NCBI GenBank assembly: GCA_011109175.1
Contig: RDEW01000003.1
Location: forward strand, 996,421 to 1,060,420
Reading direction: 5' to 3'
Length of the DNA stretch: 64,000 nt
Origin: Dicyema japonicum
Lineage: Eukaryota > Dicyemida > Rhombozoa > Dicyemidae
Below the pieces are notes generated by a model. It was not told where the DNA came from and searched no databases. It saw only the letters and a list, made by a program, of their open reading frames with translations. Of the stretch, positions 43,978-56,204 are shown in pieces. Each line of letters starts with the position of its first letter. The first letter of the stretch is position 1. Made by a program: the position numbers and the translations under genes.

Positions 43978-45593
43978 TATTTTACTTGCGCAAATACGCT
44001 ATTTAATTGTAATTTTAGGTTAACCATTCTAAAATAAATTATTATATTTATTTTTTAAAATTTATTTTAGTAAAAATTAGTAACAAATAATGCTTCAACC
44101 GGAACATTAGCATCTCCATTTCTAAGCACTTAGAAAACCATTTCGTTCGTGAGTGTATCTGAGTTGTACCACAATCACATTTCCAATATTGTTAGCGACC
44201 CCTTTACTTATTCTCCTAACAGTTTCGGTTTTAAAGGCGATTGGGCAGAACTGGAAACGATCTCTAAAGGCTGAGTATTTCTAGTTTATCTTTTATCTTT
44301 TTTTATTTAATGTTTGGGGTTAATAATAATAATGCCACGTGGTTATATTTCTCATACTTTCTTTTGTTACTTTGTTTCTTAGAGTGTCGTTATGTTATCC
44401 ATCTTTGTCGGGTGGCGCCCAGTGCTATAGTAGTGCGAAAAGGAGTCGTTTGCTCTTCCTCATTCCACTGGTGGAGTTCCCGCAACTACGAGGACTAAAT
44501 GTTTTCTTTCTTTCCGTTGATTCCGGGTGGACTTGTGTGACATTGGAAAATCTCTTCTTCTATAACAATAGGAACTTTATTTTGCCATAAAGAAATAAGA
44601 TTGTTGTTGTTCCTTTAGTCGTGAAGAGACAAAACTTTCAACATTGGACCATTATCCCGGAACAATCTCTTCCGCCAAATTTACAGACAGTCCAGTATTT
44701 TTCAAATATGAACCCCTAGAAGACACTAAGGTCGTCTATTGAGAAATAAATGAACATTTCTTTATACGAAATTTGTTGGACCCATTTCAAACGTTTCTCC
44801 ATTTTTGAAGGATCGTTATCTACTCGCCTAACAAACCAAAATTCCTTGCTTTCCTTTCTTTGGTCAACGTTGTTAGCGACCTCACTCGCCAGATCCTAAA
44901 CTACTCGAGCAAGCGAGCAAGCTGACCCGCAAGCCTGCCTTGCTTGAGAAATTTGGCCACATCTAAAATTTTGGCCTCAAAAAATTCAGAGAAACAGTAT
45001 GACTGGGACGATTTATCGAGGAGATCTAAGCATAATCAGATCAACTGTGGCAGATATTCCTATCCTCCGCATTTACAAGTGAGAGCGGTGCGCATCTCAG
45101 GGATCTTTTTCGTGTATCACTTAAAACAATTTTGGACACTGACTCAACGGGAATTGGAATCTGTCTCCGACTTGGGCTCAATGTTTGCTACTAAATTTTT
45201 ATTTTCTCACAATTAGCATGATAAACTTTTCTAAAATTTTTTACTTGCCATAAAGCACCAGAACTTGACGTTAAATTAGAGGATCTTTAGGAACGACCTG
45301 TCTTGCTAGCGCTCTTCCCAAGGGTCATCAGCTTCCTACATGCTAGCGAGTATGGCTTGACAGTTTAATTTCAATCGCTATCTTTTGATCTTTTATTATT
45401 TTAAAATGAAAATGGCTGGCCAGCCTCCGGAAAAAATCTCACTTTCACCAAGAAGTGGTAGATACGGTTAGCCGTGATGCTTAAAAGGGATGCGACTCAG
45501 AAGGGATCGCTTATTATAAAAAATTAAAATAATTTTTAAATTATGATTAAAATATTTTATTAAATTGAAAATTATTTAAATTTTAATTTATTG
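43978..45593. other. Intergenic; unassigned open frames
   Basis: One frame at about 44,608-44,739 (REETKLSTLDHYPGTISSAK, FTDSPVFFKYEPLEDTK) is longer than expected by chance but has no partner or family. Plus frames at 44310-44590 and 44944-45216 have no support. The region also serves as the promoter side of COG5 (plus) and of the cold-shock gene (minus). Confidence 0.35.
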
Positions 45594-48553
45594 ATGATTA
45601 CAACCAATGATGTGAGTGATTCACGTATTAGAATAATTTAAATTTTGTAGAAATATTAAATGATTTCAACAATGAAAGCTTTAGCGATAAAGATTTTATA
45701 CAAGAAGCCATAAATTCTGGAAGAATCTCTCTGTATCTGTCAGATCTTGCAACGGCAATAAACATAATTGATATGAAAATATTCAAGAAAGTTTTTCTGA
45801 CCTGTATAATTCAAAATTAGGTCTCACAACATGACAGTGAGCTAATCCCACAGATACTAAAAATCGACTCACTAGAAGGTAAATCTTAAATATTTATTTA
45901 ATTTTAAATAAATATTTTTCTAATAAAAATAATTTATTTTAGAAAAAATCAATAATCTGAAGGATCATACTGATTCAGTCCACTCTTCATTTCAATTGTT
46001 TAATTTTTATTTTTATATCGTTTAGGACTCCAACAAACCAATGACTTTTATTTTGAATTAAATCGTCTCAATAATGCACTAACAAAAATGCATGTTTTAT
46101 ATTTCATTAATTTCCAGCAATTTAAGAAAGTTTTAACGAGGATTTTCCTAATCGTCAAGAAAATTGCGACTCTTGAAAGCTTGATTAGAGCCCGGAGTCT
46201 GCTGATTCAAATAATTTGATATTCGCTTCAAATAGCTTATCTCAGATTGGTTGATTGATCTTATATTTGAGATTTATTACTTGATGACAAAGTTCTTCAA
46301 AATATCGACGTGGTTGGTATTTTAAGGATTCAAGCTATCCGCCAACGAGATTTGGTGATCAAAACTGCCATAGATTTCATTCACGGAGGCGTTAATGAAT
46401 ACGTTTGCCTTGGGCGTAAAATAAATTAGGACACCTCATCAGTGTCACGTGGGTTAAAAATTTTGTCAACAAACATCTCTTGTCCTTTGTTTGAGCTAAT
46501 TGACAGTACTTTTCAGACATTCTCCCAAAAATCAAACTGATTTCGGAAAAGCAGGGAAAACGTGAGTTTTTGGTTTTTGAGCTTAGAAACGAGGACTAAC
46601 CTTGATAAAGAGTTTTTGCTAAAACTCGAAAAATTGTTCGATGAGGGACTAAAAGAATGGAAGAAGGTGATTCTGGGGGTCATTGTAGGTCGATTTCCTT
46701 GAAAGGTGCTTAATCCTTTACTTTGAGGACATTCAGAATGACAATAAATTATTTGCTCAAGTAATCTGCCTCAGCACCTTAGATTGTGGATAACGTCCAG
46801 CCGGACATTTTCTGCTTAAAGAATCAGTTCATAATTGTTCTAACCGACGCCATTTCTGACTTACTAAGAGTTTTTCTTAAAGGCAATTTTTTTCATAAAC
46901 TCGGTAGATGATCCCCTTCTCAAAGAATTGCTCGAAATCCAGTATATATCCCTCCACCAATGTGTATATCAGTTCATTCACTCCATAAAAGCTTATATGG
47001 AGTCTCACTGCTCATTAAAATTAACTAAAACTGAAAATATTGGATATTCCTTCATTATAACCGGAAGTGGGATTAAACAAGCTTTCTGTCTTTCCATGTG
47101 AATTTTTTTTTATTTCAAGGCTTGAGGATCCGCTAATAACAGCCTTAGCAACATTAGGAAGGCTTTCTTGCTCAGAAGATATAATAACATCAACAAGTCA
47201 GTCAACCGCTTGTTTAGCGATATTCGATCTACCTCATCCCTAAAACCCGAGGATGTCTATTTTATTGTGGAAGAATTCAAAAAGTTGGTTTACCTTAACT
47301 TTGCCGCCAATTTCAATTTTAACGACGCGTTTTAGGCAGTTTGAGTCCTGCCGAGAAACTGCTCATGGATTCAACAGACTCTTAGAACTAATCTCGCAGA
47401 ACGTTGTGGCGAAAAACCTCGGTTATGTGATCTCAAAGGTTAAGAGGATGGTTTATATGGTCATTTCATATTCAAGCTTGTCTTCGACTTTGGAATTGTC
47501 GACTCGTCGCTAACAACCACACTTCAAAGTCAGAATGCCGCCTTGATGAACACCGTGATTCTCTTATATGCAAACATTGACGACGTTCTCTTTCTAAATA
47601 TTTGTAGGTAATCCGTAACTTCGACAGCTCTGCTGAAATCAATCACGTGGTATCAGTGAATAAGGTACCTTGCTCAATTTTAGCTGATGAGGAACTCTTT
47701 GACTTTATAGACGGAGCTGTTGACCACATAGTATCCAATATTACTCATAAAGTGAGTGAAATTGTAAGCACTATGGATTCACAAAACTATAATGAGTATC
47801 AGTCTGTCTATTAGGCAATTTAGGCCTTTTGTGAGAACACGTGGGTCTGGAAAATCTGAATTTATCAAAGAATTGGAAAATTTTCATTGAAAATTGCACC
47901 ATAAATATCCTCTCGTTTTTCCGATTTGATCTTCTTGTGACCGAAAGGCATACTATTTTGTCATAAATAGATTTGATTCGATATTCTCGTCCATCTTAAA
48001 TTCCGTTGTCTGGAGAATTAGCACGTGCAGTAGACCTATAACAGTCGCCGGTCTTCAGAAAATGCGGAATGATCTTTCACGAATTCAAATAATTTTCGAT
48101 CGTCTTTCTGAGCATTTTCACAAGGTTTCCAGGGAATTTCTTGAATTGCGAATTTTTCAGTTATTTGTGGATTTTTGACTTTAGATCTGTGTTGGATCAT
48201 ATTATTGATGGAGAAGATATTGAAATTACTTGGAATCAGTTGGAGACGGATACCATTCGATTCACGTGCTTTATTATGGTTTTTGGTCCCAAAGAGATGT
48301 TATCTCCGTTTCAGGTTATTTGTCGTTCCATTTGCGCAGATCTCTAACCTATCGGCTGACGAATATCTAAGTTTGGTTCAGAATGACTCAGATAAGAAAA
48401 GCACTTTTGATTTGATAAAGTACTTGTATTATTTATCCAAGAAAATCTATTCAAAATTATGTTCGCCACGTGCAAGTGAATAACCTTAAGGAGTTTCATC
48501 CTATTTATTCCTTAGTTAGTGGTTTGTTTGCACATTCAGCCTTTATTAGTTAA
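45594..48553 (+). CDS. COG5: Conserved oligomeric Golgi complex subunit 5
   Basis: COG5 belongs to lobe B of the COG tether, which captures retrograde vesicles at the Golgi. The start MITTND is joined by a 20-nt intron (45612-45631) to NNLNFVEILNDFNNESFSDK, then DFIQEAINSGRISLYLSDLA, IDMKIFKKVSQHDSELIPQI and LKIDSLEEKINNL, the Vps51-type N-terminal coil of COG5. Then come FKKVLTRIFLIVKKIATLES, LLLDDKVLQNIDVVGILRIQ, LFDEGLKEWKKV and KPEDVYFIVEEFKKL. Further on come DSSLTTTLQSQNAALMNTVI and ADEELFDFIDGAVDHIVSNI. The C-terminus is LSADEYLSLVQNDSDKKSTF, then SIQNYVRHVQVNNLKEFHPI across a 22-nt intron (48420-48441), and a stop. Order and spacing match animal COG5 throughout. Some middle boundaries (46,700-47,600 and 47,800-48,300) are approximate. 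Confidence 0.88.
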
Positions 48554-49009
48554 TAAAATCTAATAGCTTCCTCGTTACTCCACGTGGCTGACTCAGCCAC
48601 ATTAGGTCATAGAGATCCAAATCAAGCCATTGGCCATTCGACGCTTGTTTATTTTAAAACTTATAGTTTTTTTTTTTAACAAAAACAACTTATTACGTAA
48701 CAAAATATCCAGCTGAGAGGATGGAATGGCTGTTTTTCTTGACAACTACCAGAGAAATCCTATGGAACAGTCATTCGGTTTCCAGACGCTCATTACTCAC
48801 TTTCGACATCATTGATCCAAGCGATCTTAGAAAAGAGACCATCTTGGGCCCGAAGACTCAGCTCGTTTCGACGACATAGAATCTGGTGGAGAAGTTGTCG
48901 TATTTTCTTATTTTGAAATTCTTGAAAGTCGGCTTTATTATTTTTACGGTAAACAAAATTTGACAAAAATTGCTGTTTTTGAAAATCTCATGCAAGAATT
49001 TTGCTGTAA
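48554..49009. other. 3' flank of COG5
   Basis: AATAAA-like signals follow the stop (ttaataaaatctaatag). An open frame of 55 codons near 48,720 (MEWLFFLTTTREILWNSHSV) is not recognised. Confidence 0.35.
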
Positions 49010-49235
49010 TAATAACAACACCAGAGACCACGGTTACATAAACTAACTAATCACGTGATCCAGCACGCTCTAGCAGAAACCTCAAATTGGCCCGATGCTC
49101 CTCCCTCGACTCCACACAATCGCCCGAATGTCTGGATCTTTGCAGTCACGACGGCGCGTTCCACAGTCATGCGTATATCATGGATTCAGAGGCATTGGAG
49201 GCTGGAACTCTCCAGAAATCCACGTTCCGTTTGGG
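49010..49235 (-). pseudogene. Retroelement family G, 3' end
   Basis: Minus strand ...tgccgtcgtgactgcaaagatc (inverse) ... EEHRANLRFLLERAG, then gatcacgtgattagttagtt, tatgtaaccgtggtctctgg and tgttgttattattac. Shares body and tail with 24570-24810. Confidence 0.6.
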
Positions 49236-50007
49236 CTGATTATTAGGTGAATACTCTCTGTAGTTGAGTAAATTTGTAAAAAAATACTTTTTGAAAATAT
49301 ATTTTTATTTTTAACCACACCCATAAGTAAATTATTTTGATTGATTTCAAACGAGTAGCGCTACTGCAAATACTTCCAATTCTTCCATGAACTTTAGGGG
49401 AACCGGAGATTTCTACCTTAAGGACGTAGGGATCGACTTGATGGCTAGGATATCCATTCTAACAATAACCATGGATTCGATCTCATCACTTGCTTCTTGG
49501 TCAGATTTTTTGTCCCCTTCTGCTCCTTCTTTTCTTTCATCTACTGGACTGGCGACATGTGATCCACCTGTATCAGGTAATGCTACAAGGATCATTTGTT
49601 GTCTCCGTTGAGTTTCCAGTGGCGAATATAGATGGCTGTGATGTTTGGAAAGGATTCGTTCAGATTCCTAGATAAACCCGTTACAGGTTTCCGTGGGTAT
49701 TAAAATAGCTTATATGATTCTATTTTTGTGGCTGATAATAATTTATGGAAATTGAAAAAGATTGCGTCACTTCACAATACGATTATCCGAACATTATATT
49801 TTATTTACTTTCATTTCAATCTTCCAAAAACCTTAGAAAAACATTTTCAGTTATTGCTTCAAGATGACTGGGTTAAAAGAAAAAAGTAATGTCCTCAGCT
49901 AACTATAATATTTGAAGTCATAAAGAGCGCATCTCGATAGTATCAGAGGAAGTAGTCTGGCGATTCAAGCACCCTGTATTAAGTGCCCTTTTAACTGTTC
50001 AAATTTA
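49236..50007. other. No gene seen
   Basis: Overlapping frames on both strands at 49387-49675 are not supported. The run ttcgttcagattcctagata recurs in part at 35,513. Confidence 0.4.
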
Positions 50008-50232
50008 ATAATAATAATAAAGCCTTTTCACGAGAGCCATAGTATCTATAGCTCCGCATAGGCAGGACACACACTTTATTTAAGTAAAGAACAGTTAATT
50101 TTAACTAATCGTAGAACCAAGGAATGATCTTCACTTTTTTTCTTGTGTGAGTGTCCTTTCTAGACAATCCAGTTCCGCAGTGAGTATCCACTGATGACGG
50201 CGTCACTCGTCAAACCCTTTTGGCATTGTATT
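50008..50232 (-). mobile_element. SINE-1 copy, 5'-truncated
   Basis: Minus strand from the core (caatgccaaaagggtttgac, gagtgacgccgtcatcagtg) to the tail (aaataaagtgtgtgtcctgc, gcggagctatagatactatg, gctctcgtgaaaaggct) and (TTA)n. It breaks off at caatgc, so the tRNA-like head is missing. Confidence 0.8.
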
Positions 50233-50302
50233 ATAAACCAAATTTAATAAACCAAATTAATTTTTTTTAAATAAAATAATTTTTTAACAAAAAAAACAAA
50301 TA

Positions 50303-50395
50303 TCAGTTGAGGAAGCCGGCTGCGTGCATTGCGAACGAGTTCCCTCGGAGTATGGCCATTCCAATCTTTTGTCTCAGCCCGGAGTACGGCCATTC
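50303..50395 (-). pseudogene. Retroelement family A, 3' terminus
   Basis: Minus strand: GLRQKIGMAILRGNSFAMHA, AGFLN and stop. Belongs to the 23562/30586 subfamily. A local duplication (ctcggagtatggccatt and cccggagtacggccatt) lies at its 5' side. Confidence 0.6.
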
Positions 50396-50914
50396 AAAAT
50401 TATTAGTCACAAAATAAATTTAATTTTAAAATCCAAATAAAGTCGATCATAAATTTCTCTGCGACAAAAAATATTTAAAATTTATAGAAAAATCACGAAA
50501 AGATTGAGGATTACAAAAATCCTCAATTCTTAGGATTTTAAGTTTCACGAATATGCCTTCAATTTTAACTTGAGTAGAAATACAACAATTCTTGATAAGC
50601 TAATATCACCGCACTTTTCACATTTCTCTAAATCGTCATTAATAATTTATTTTTTTGGAATTTTCCATTCCACGAAATAATTTGGAATTGTAAAAAATGA
50701 AATCAAAACCGCACAATAGGTTTTGTCTAAACCACATTTAATCTTTTTTTGCTAAAGAATTTTTTTTCGGCGACGGACAATTACGAGATCAGTCAAATTA
50801 AATTTTAATAAAAATGTCGATTTCAAATTGTCTCAAAGCTACTAATAATGTAGAACCACAAAATTAAAATTTTCTAAAAAATCCTTGCTGCTTAGTATTT
50901 CTTAATCTCCTTCG
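50396..50914. other. No gene seen
   Basis: AT-rich, without supportable exons. Confidence 0.4.
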
Positions 50915-51150
50915 ACCTGTTAGCTAGTGGTTGAGCTGATGACGTAGCTCTGGTGCACTATGGCGCAACTATAGTACACTAGGTGGATGTAACCTCTCAT
51001 TCTCATCTCCAAATATAGATTTATCATCTCGACTCCCTTCTGGGACTTAGCAGATTTGACAACTTACTGAAATAAGGAAGCGTTGGATGCCCTAATACCT
51101 CGGTTCGGATCCCATCAAGCCCAAATTGAAGGAACCTTGAAAAGTTAACC
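50915..51150 (+). repeat. Dispersed family B copy
   Basis: Head gacctgttagctagtggttg, then gagctgatgacgtagctctg and, at the end, ctcggttcggatcccatcaa with gaaggaaccttgaaaagtta. The family order is kept. Confidence 0.55.
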
Positions 51151-51696
51151 TTGAAGGGGAAACGAGGGGAACAATTATTGACACCCCAACGAAATTAAAA
51201 GTTTTTAACCAAAAATATATAACTTTTATCTCAAAACTGTTTAAAATTGCTGTAAAAATATTTTCAACGTGCGTGCTCTACTTTTCTAGTGTCACTCAAA
51301 AATGACATGAAATGACTTGACCTCATAAACTGGAAGATCTGCCATCAAATCCATTTTAAGCGACAAATAAAAAATACCAACCAATTCGATATTCCGAGAC
51401 AATTATATACTACGTCATCAGTCAAGATAAGACGAAGATATCGAGATCCGTTAAATCACGTGTTATGATCCCAAATCACGACTTTAAGGTGAATATTATA
51501 TTTTTAAGGGAGTCGTTACACGAATCTGTCGACAAGTCCACTAAACTTAACAAAACTCGATAAATGTCCACTTAACAGATAATCGCTTGTTACTTTCAAC
51601 CGATTTTATAAAATTGATTAGAAAACCTCAACATGAGTGAGTTTTCGTTAATCACGTGTAAATCAATATAAATTCAAATTACAGCGAAACATTAGA
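51151..51696. other. Upstream region of SLC34
   Basis: No exon seen. Probable promoter and 5' UTR of the cotransporter gene at the right side. Confidence 0.4.
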
Positions 51697-53513
51697 ATGT
51701 CGGCTGCGCAGAGAGAAGAGATTGAGACATCCAGTAAATTTGAGGAATTCGAGGTTAGTAGGTTGAACGGTTAGAAGGGGTTTATGTAAAATAGCCAGAA
51801 TTAACAAAGTTAAAGACTGTTTCAATCTTACCCTGAGGATACTACTCCTCATTGGAGTTTTATATGCTTTCATTCTCTCCTTGGGATTTATGACCACTTC
51901 ATTCAAATTGATCGGGGGTATCTCGTATTTTTACTAAAAGGATCTGCTGCTGGTAAAACGCTCAGCAAGAGTTCGTTAATATCAAATCCGATCGCTGGCC
52001 TTATTATTGGAATGCTCGTTACTGTGCTTGTCCAGAGTTCTTCAACCACCACGTCGATTGTAGTCACCATGGTGGGGACAAAAAGTTAATATTTCTATTT
52101 TTAATGTTTAGTATTGTCAGTTTCACATGCTATCCCTTTGGTAATGGGAGCCAACATTGGAACTTCGGTTACTAATGTTCTCGTTTCTTTCGGACAAATC
52201 CAAAACAGCAATCAATTCGGGAAATCGTTTTCTGGAGCCACAATTCACGATGTGTTTAATTTTTTGAGCGTATTCGTATTCCTGCCGATTGAAGTGATCA
52301 CATGTATTCCGTAATTTAAGATCTATAGTGCATTCTGCAGGAGTCGGGTATATTGAGTTTCTTGCGCGAAAACCGCGTCTCATCTAAGCCAGTATAATAG
52401 TTCTCCTTCGAGTGGCATCGGCGTAATCGATTTAATATTCAAGCCAGTCGAAGATTTAGTCATTCAGGTTGGACAATGCCATAATTTTTACTGTAGTTGA
52501 ACAAGAGTAAGGTCATCAACCAAATGGCAGGTGGTGGGGTCAATTCTACCAGTATACTTAACTATAATTGCAAGATTTTCAATTCCACCGAAAAATATCC
52601 ATGTAAAACAGTGAATAATGGTTTAGGTGGATATTTGTTCGCTTATGCGTACAAGTGGCCAGATCACAGCATAGGAATAGTTTTGCTTACTGTCTCCGTA
52701 TTAATGCTCACTTTCTGCATCATAGGAATGGTCAAAATCCTCTACTCCCTTGTACAAAAATATGTGAACGATGCGATAACAAAAGTAAAAATAATCCAAT
52801 AATCACTTTTTTAGTTCATAAATGCTGATTTGCCCGGATTTTTGAAGTATTTCACTGGGTATCTTGCAATTTTGGTTGCGACCCTATGCACTTTCATTTT
52901 ACAGAGCAGTTCTGTATTCACCTCAATGCTAACACCGTTGGTCGGACTCGGACTTATTACTCTCGAAAGAGCATTTCCTTTAACTTTGGGAGCAAATCTC
53001 GGAACCACAATCACCGCGATAATGGCCGCCTTGACTGTGGAGGGAAAGACGAAGATGTATGCAATGGAAATCGCATTGGTCCACCTTTATTTCAACTTGA
53101 ATGGAGTATTGTTGTGGTATCCAATACCAGTAATGAGAAAAGTATTAATAATTACTGATTTTTAGATTCCCTTAAAATTTGCAGTATTTCTGGGGGACAC
53201 TACTACGAAGTATAACTGGTTCGGTGTTATATACATCGTGGCTGTCTTCTTTATATTTCCCGGAGTTTTATTCGGCCTTTCCCTGCTTGGATGGAACGTA
53301 GTGTTGGGAGTGATTATCTTTATATTTTTATTAATCCTCATTATTTCGACGATTAATGTGTCGCAGAAAAAAATTCCGCAGTACCTTCCTCCTGTTTTAC
53401 AAAATTGGGAGTTCCTGCCTGTTTGTTTGAGATCTCTGGAACCTTACGACAAGGCTATTGGTAAATTACGACTACTTTTCAGACCAAAAAATTACAATTC
53501 TGTAATCTTATAG
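51697..53513 (+). CDS. SLC34A: Sodium-dependent phosphate cotransporter, SLC34 (NaPi-II) family
   Basis: Imports phosphate with Na+ at the plasma membrane. Likely exons: 51697-51769, 51795-51917, 51941-52084, 52112-52310, 52341-52347 (uncertain micro-exon), 52393-52467, 52497-52784, 52815-53129 and 53166-53513, giving about 523 aa. Introns are 23-45 nt. Diagnostic features are two inverted QSSS repeats: TVLVQSSSTTTSIVVTMVG with GANIGTSVTNVLVSFGQ, and LQSSSVFTSMLTPLVGLGLI with TLGANLGTTITAIMAAL. Other conserved parts are SNPIAGLIIGMLV, GATIHDVFNFLSVFVFLPIE, a Cys- and Asn-containing extracellular loop (NSTSILNYNC...NSTEKYPC), GVLLWYPIP, FGLSLLGWNVVLGV and LPPVLQNWEFLPVCLRSL. The protein is somewhat shorter than vertebrate members at both ends. 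The region 52311-52392 is the only unclear junction. Confidence 0.93.
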
Positions 53514-54019
53514 ATATGCCGATAATTTATCTTTAATCAACTTTTTTATTTGATTAATAAAAAATTTGAAAATATTTAAAATAATCGAATTTTTTCCAAA
53601 GAAAGATTGTCTGAAACAAATTCTACTCAAATTTATAGCGATAATAGGCGATTGACCACATTTACTAATTTTTCAAATTAATCTATCATTTTATCCCCCG
53701 AGATCATAGACCCAGTGTTATCTCTCACGGTGACAACAAGATCAACGCCACTGTGTTTCACGGACTTCCGAGTGTGGCTAGACGTCCCAGCCTTTTGATG
53801 GGTGACAGGCTCCCTGCTTATCTCTTCAGTTGTCCTGGCAGCAATCATACAGAACGTGAACCAGACTAGGAGCTCTTGGTATTGCTTTTGAAAGTCTTCT
53901 TAGTCATTTCTGCGTCGGGGAGTCCTTTATCTCGCTTATTTTGTTAGCTGCATATTAGATTTTCCGTGGTCTTAAATATATGGAATCAAAGACGGTGAAA
54001 ATTTGATTTTTGTCATTAT
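53514..54019. other. 3' flank of SLC34
   Basis: A polyadenylation-like aataaa lies about 40 nt after the stop. No exon seen. Confidence 0.4.
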
Positions 54020-54330
54020 TATTTATCCTCGAGTTATCACGGTTTGCGTGAGAACCCGATGGAACAAAGGAAGTTAGCAACTTGTAACGGATTTTCCCAT
54101 AGGTCCCCCAGAGCGGAGGGTCTAGAAGACCCTTTACAGACGAGTAAATGTTCCATTTGTCTCTTCGGCGGATTGCATAATTGACAAGTTGGGCCTTTTT
54201 AGACCAGATTTTATACGAATGTGAGCAGAGATTCTGGTGATGTCTACTTCTTGCAAGATCAACTCGTACTCCTCGCGAGAGTGTTGATTCGGAGTCACTT
54301 ATTTCGGAGGAAACTCGTTAAGTAGTTTGT
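54020..54330 (-). pseudogene. Non-LTR element, C-terminal zinc-knuckle-like region
   Basis: Minus frame CQLCNPPKRQMEHLLVCKGS, SRPSALGDLWENPLQVANFL and CSIGFSRKP with a stop. CxxC...H...C followed by LGD...NFL..IGF is the usual C-terminus of jockey/R1-type proteins. Confidence 0.55.
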
Positions 54331-54660
54331 TCACTCCGAGTGCCTTGATCAATCTGATCGTAATTTTTTCTTGGATAAGATCCATCATTTGTTTATTGGA
54401 GGATATCTTCGATGTACCACGATATTTTTTTTGAACGTAGCCGAATAGCTTTTTTATGAACCTAGTATTATGTAATAGTTAATACTTAAGCATTAATTCG
54501 CTTTTTTAATTTTTTAAATTATTTGAAATTGGCGAAAATTATCTATATCATGTGATTTCAAAAAACATATTCGTGGTAATTTATCACTAATTACTAAAAC
54601 CTCAAAAATAATGGGTAATTTAAATTTCTGACCAATAAATTTATTTACTCGAAAACAGAA
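54331..54660. other. No gene seen
   Basis: AT-rich, between an LINE remnant and the minisatellite. Confidence 0.4.
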
Positions 54661-54664
54661 TCAA

Positions 54665-55075
54665 ATGGAAATAAGAAGATTAATTTATCGTCCGAAATTA
54701 AACCCGATTAGTAATGATCCCCAACTTCCTAAATGTAGTCAAATTCTTAAATTACCTAATGGTCGCCAATTTCCTACATGTTATCCAAACCCTCAACTTA
54801 ACCAATCCTACATGCAGTCAAACCCTAACTTACCTAATGGTCGCCAACTTCCTACATGTATCCAAACCCTTAACTTACTAATGATTGCCAACTTAACTTA
54901 CTAATCCAAGATGTACTCAAACCCTAACTTACCTAATGGTAGCCAACTTCCTACATGTAGTCCAAACCCTTAACTTACCTAATGATTGCCAACTTACCTA
55001 CTTAATCCAAGATGTACTCAAACCTTAACTTACCTAATGGTAGCCAACTTCCTACATGTTGTCCATACTTAACTT
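54665..55075. repeat. Minisatellite with higher-order structure
   Basis: Alternating units of about 45 and 57 nt, both containing aaaccc(t)taacttacctaatg. Unit 1 continues gtcgccaacttcctacatg and unit 2 continues attgccaacttacctactta. The pair repeats about three times, so the higher-order period is about 100 nt. An open frame at 54665-54904 with ...LPNGRQLPTC... repeats is a by-product. Confidence 0.85.
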
Positions 55076-55435
55076 AGCCATGATTTAACCTCGTTTTTGG
55101 AGGCAACAATTTTTATTAGGTGATCCTTTTTTGTAAATACAACTTGATGAAAACATATCTTTGAAAATACTGCTGAAGTAAAATTTGTCATCAATTCAAT
55201 CTGGAAACATTTTAAAATTGCACGCTCTAGCATAGACTTCTTGAAATTTCATCAAAGAGCACACATACGCTCAATGCACAGTTTAAGTTAATTACACTCA
55301 AAACAGGTTTGTATGACAAACCATAATATGATTGATTAGTTATTCTGACAACATGACATATTTAAATTATAAGCTATCGAATATTATAATTCGTATTAAG
55401 CTTTAAGGATAGAATCATGACTAGAGCAACTAAGA
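55076..55435. other. No gene seen
   Basis: AT-rich, without supportable exons. Confidence 0.4.
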
Positions 55436-55740
55436 TAATAATTGCTGTACTTTCACGAGAGCCTAGTACTTATAGCTCAGCATGCGCGAGACGGACACTT
55501 TATTTAAAGTAAAGAACACTTATGCTAACTAATCGTTGAAAGGGGTCAATACATGTTCTTAACTTATTTTTCGGTTGCATGTGAGTCCTTGTAGATAATC
55601 CGGTTTCGTTGTGATGTAGCACTGATGCGGCGTCATTCATCAAGCCAGGAAGCATTGTAGATGCGTGGAACCTTCAGTTACAGTGGACAGCTGCAAGATT
55701 TGAACCATGAAGCATACCAACTTTATCCACCATTCGACAT
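55436..55740 (-). mobile_element. SINE-1 copy, diverged
   Basis: Minus strand: decayed head with ttcaaatcttgcagctgtcc, core (gaaggttccacgcatctaca, atgacgccgcatcagtgct), and tail (aaataaagtgtccgtctcgc, gctgagctataagtactagg, ctctcgtgaaag). Confidence 0.7.
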
Positions 55741-55897
55741 AATAAATAGGAAAGCTTTAAGAATAGTAGCATTCTATGTATTGGTTTTATATTCATGACC
55801 AGCAGAAATGACATTATTAAGGAAGAATTGTTAATTAACAATCCTAATTAAGCAATGAAGAGTTTCTTTGTTGACGTGAACCGAAATCCACATTCAG

Positions 55898-55965
55898 GAT
55901 GACTGTGGAAGCGGGAATGAAAATCTATGCTATGGAAATTGCATTAGTCCACCTTTTTTTATCAG
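55898..55965 (+). pseudogene. SLC34 exon fragment
   Basis: gactgtggaagcgggaatga ... atgctatggaaattgcatta gtccacctttt corresponds to 53033-53095 inside exon 8 of the SLC34 gene. Translated: TVEAGMKIYAMEIALVHLF against TVEGKTKMYAMEIALVHLY. Similarity stops abruptly on both sides. A relic of a duplicated copy 2.9 kb away, diverged by about 20 percent at the nucleotide level. Confidence 0.75.
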
Positions 55966-56204
55966 CAAGCCCTTGGGACACTGATTTTAAAGTATTCAAT
56001 TATTAAATTTTTATTTAATTTTTAAAAACAGAATTCACCCAAAAATTACTTTGTGGCTTCACTTAATAGTCCCAATTTTAATTAAAGTGCTCTCACTTAA
56101 GAAAAGTCTCAAGATTATAACTGTTACTATAATTATAGACATGATTGTCCGACAAGTGCTATACATCAAGTGTTTTAGCTATTAAAGATTTCAATGGTGA
56201 TGGT

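Noticed and set aside
45594-48553. Stop codons within the COG5 region as a sign of a pseudogene or a variant genetic code
   Set aside because: The stops I examined fall in short GT-AG segments whose removal restores the alignment to COG5; standard code works throughout.
54665-54904. 79-codon plus-strand ORF with LPNGRQLPTC repeats
   Set aside because: It is a translation of the minisatellite; the repeats change frame and spacing as DNA, not as protein.
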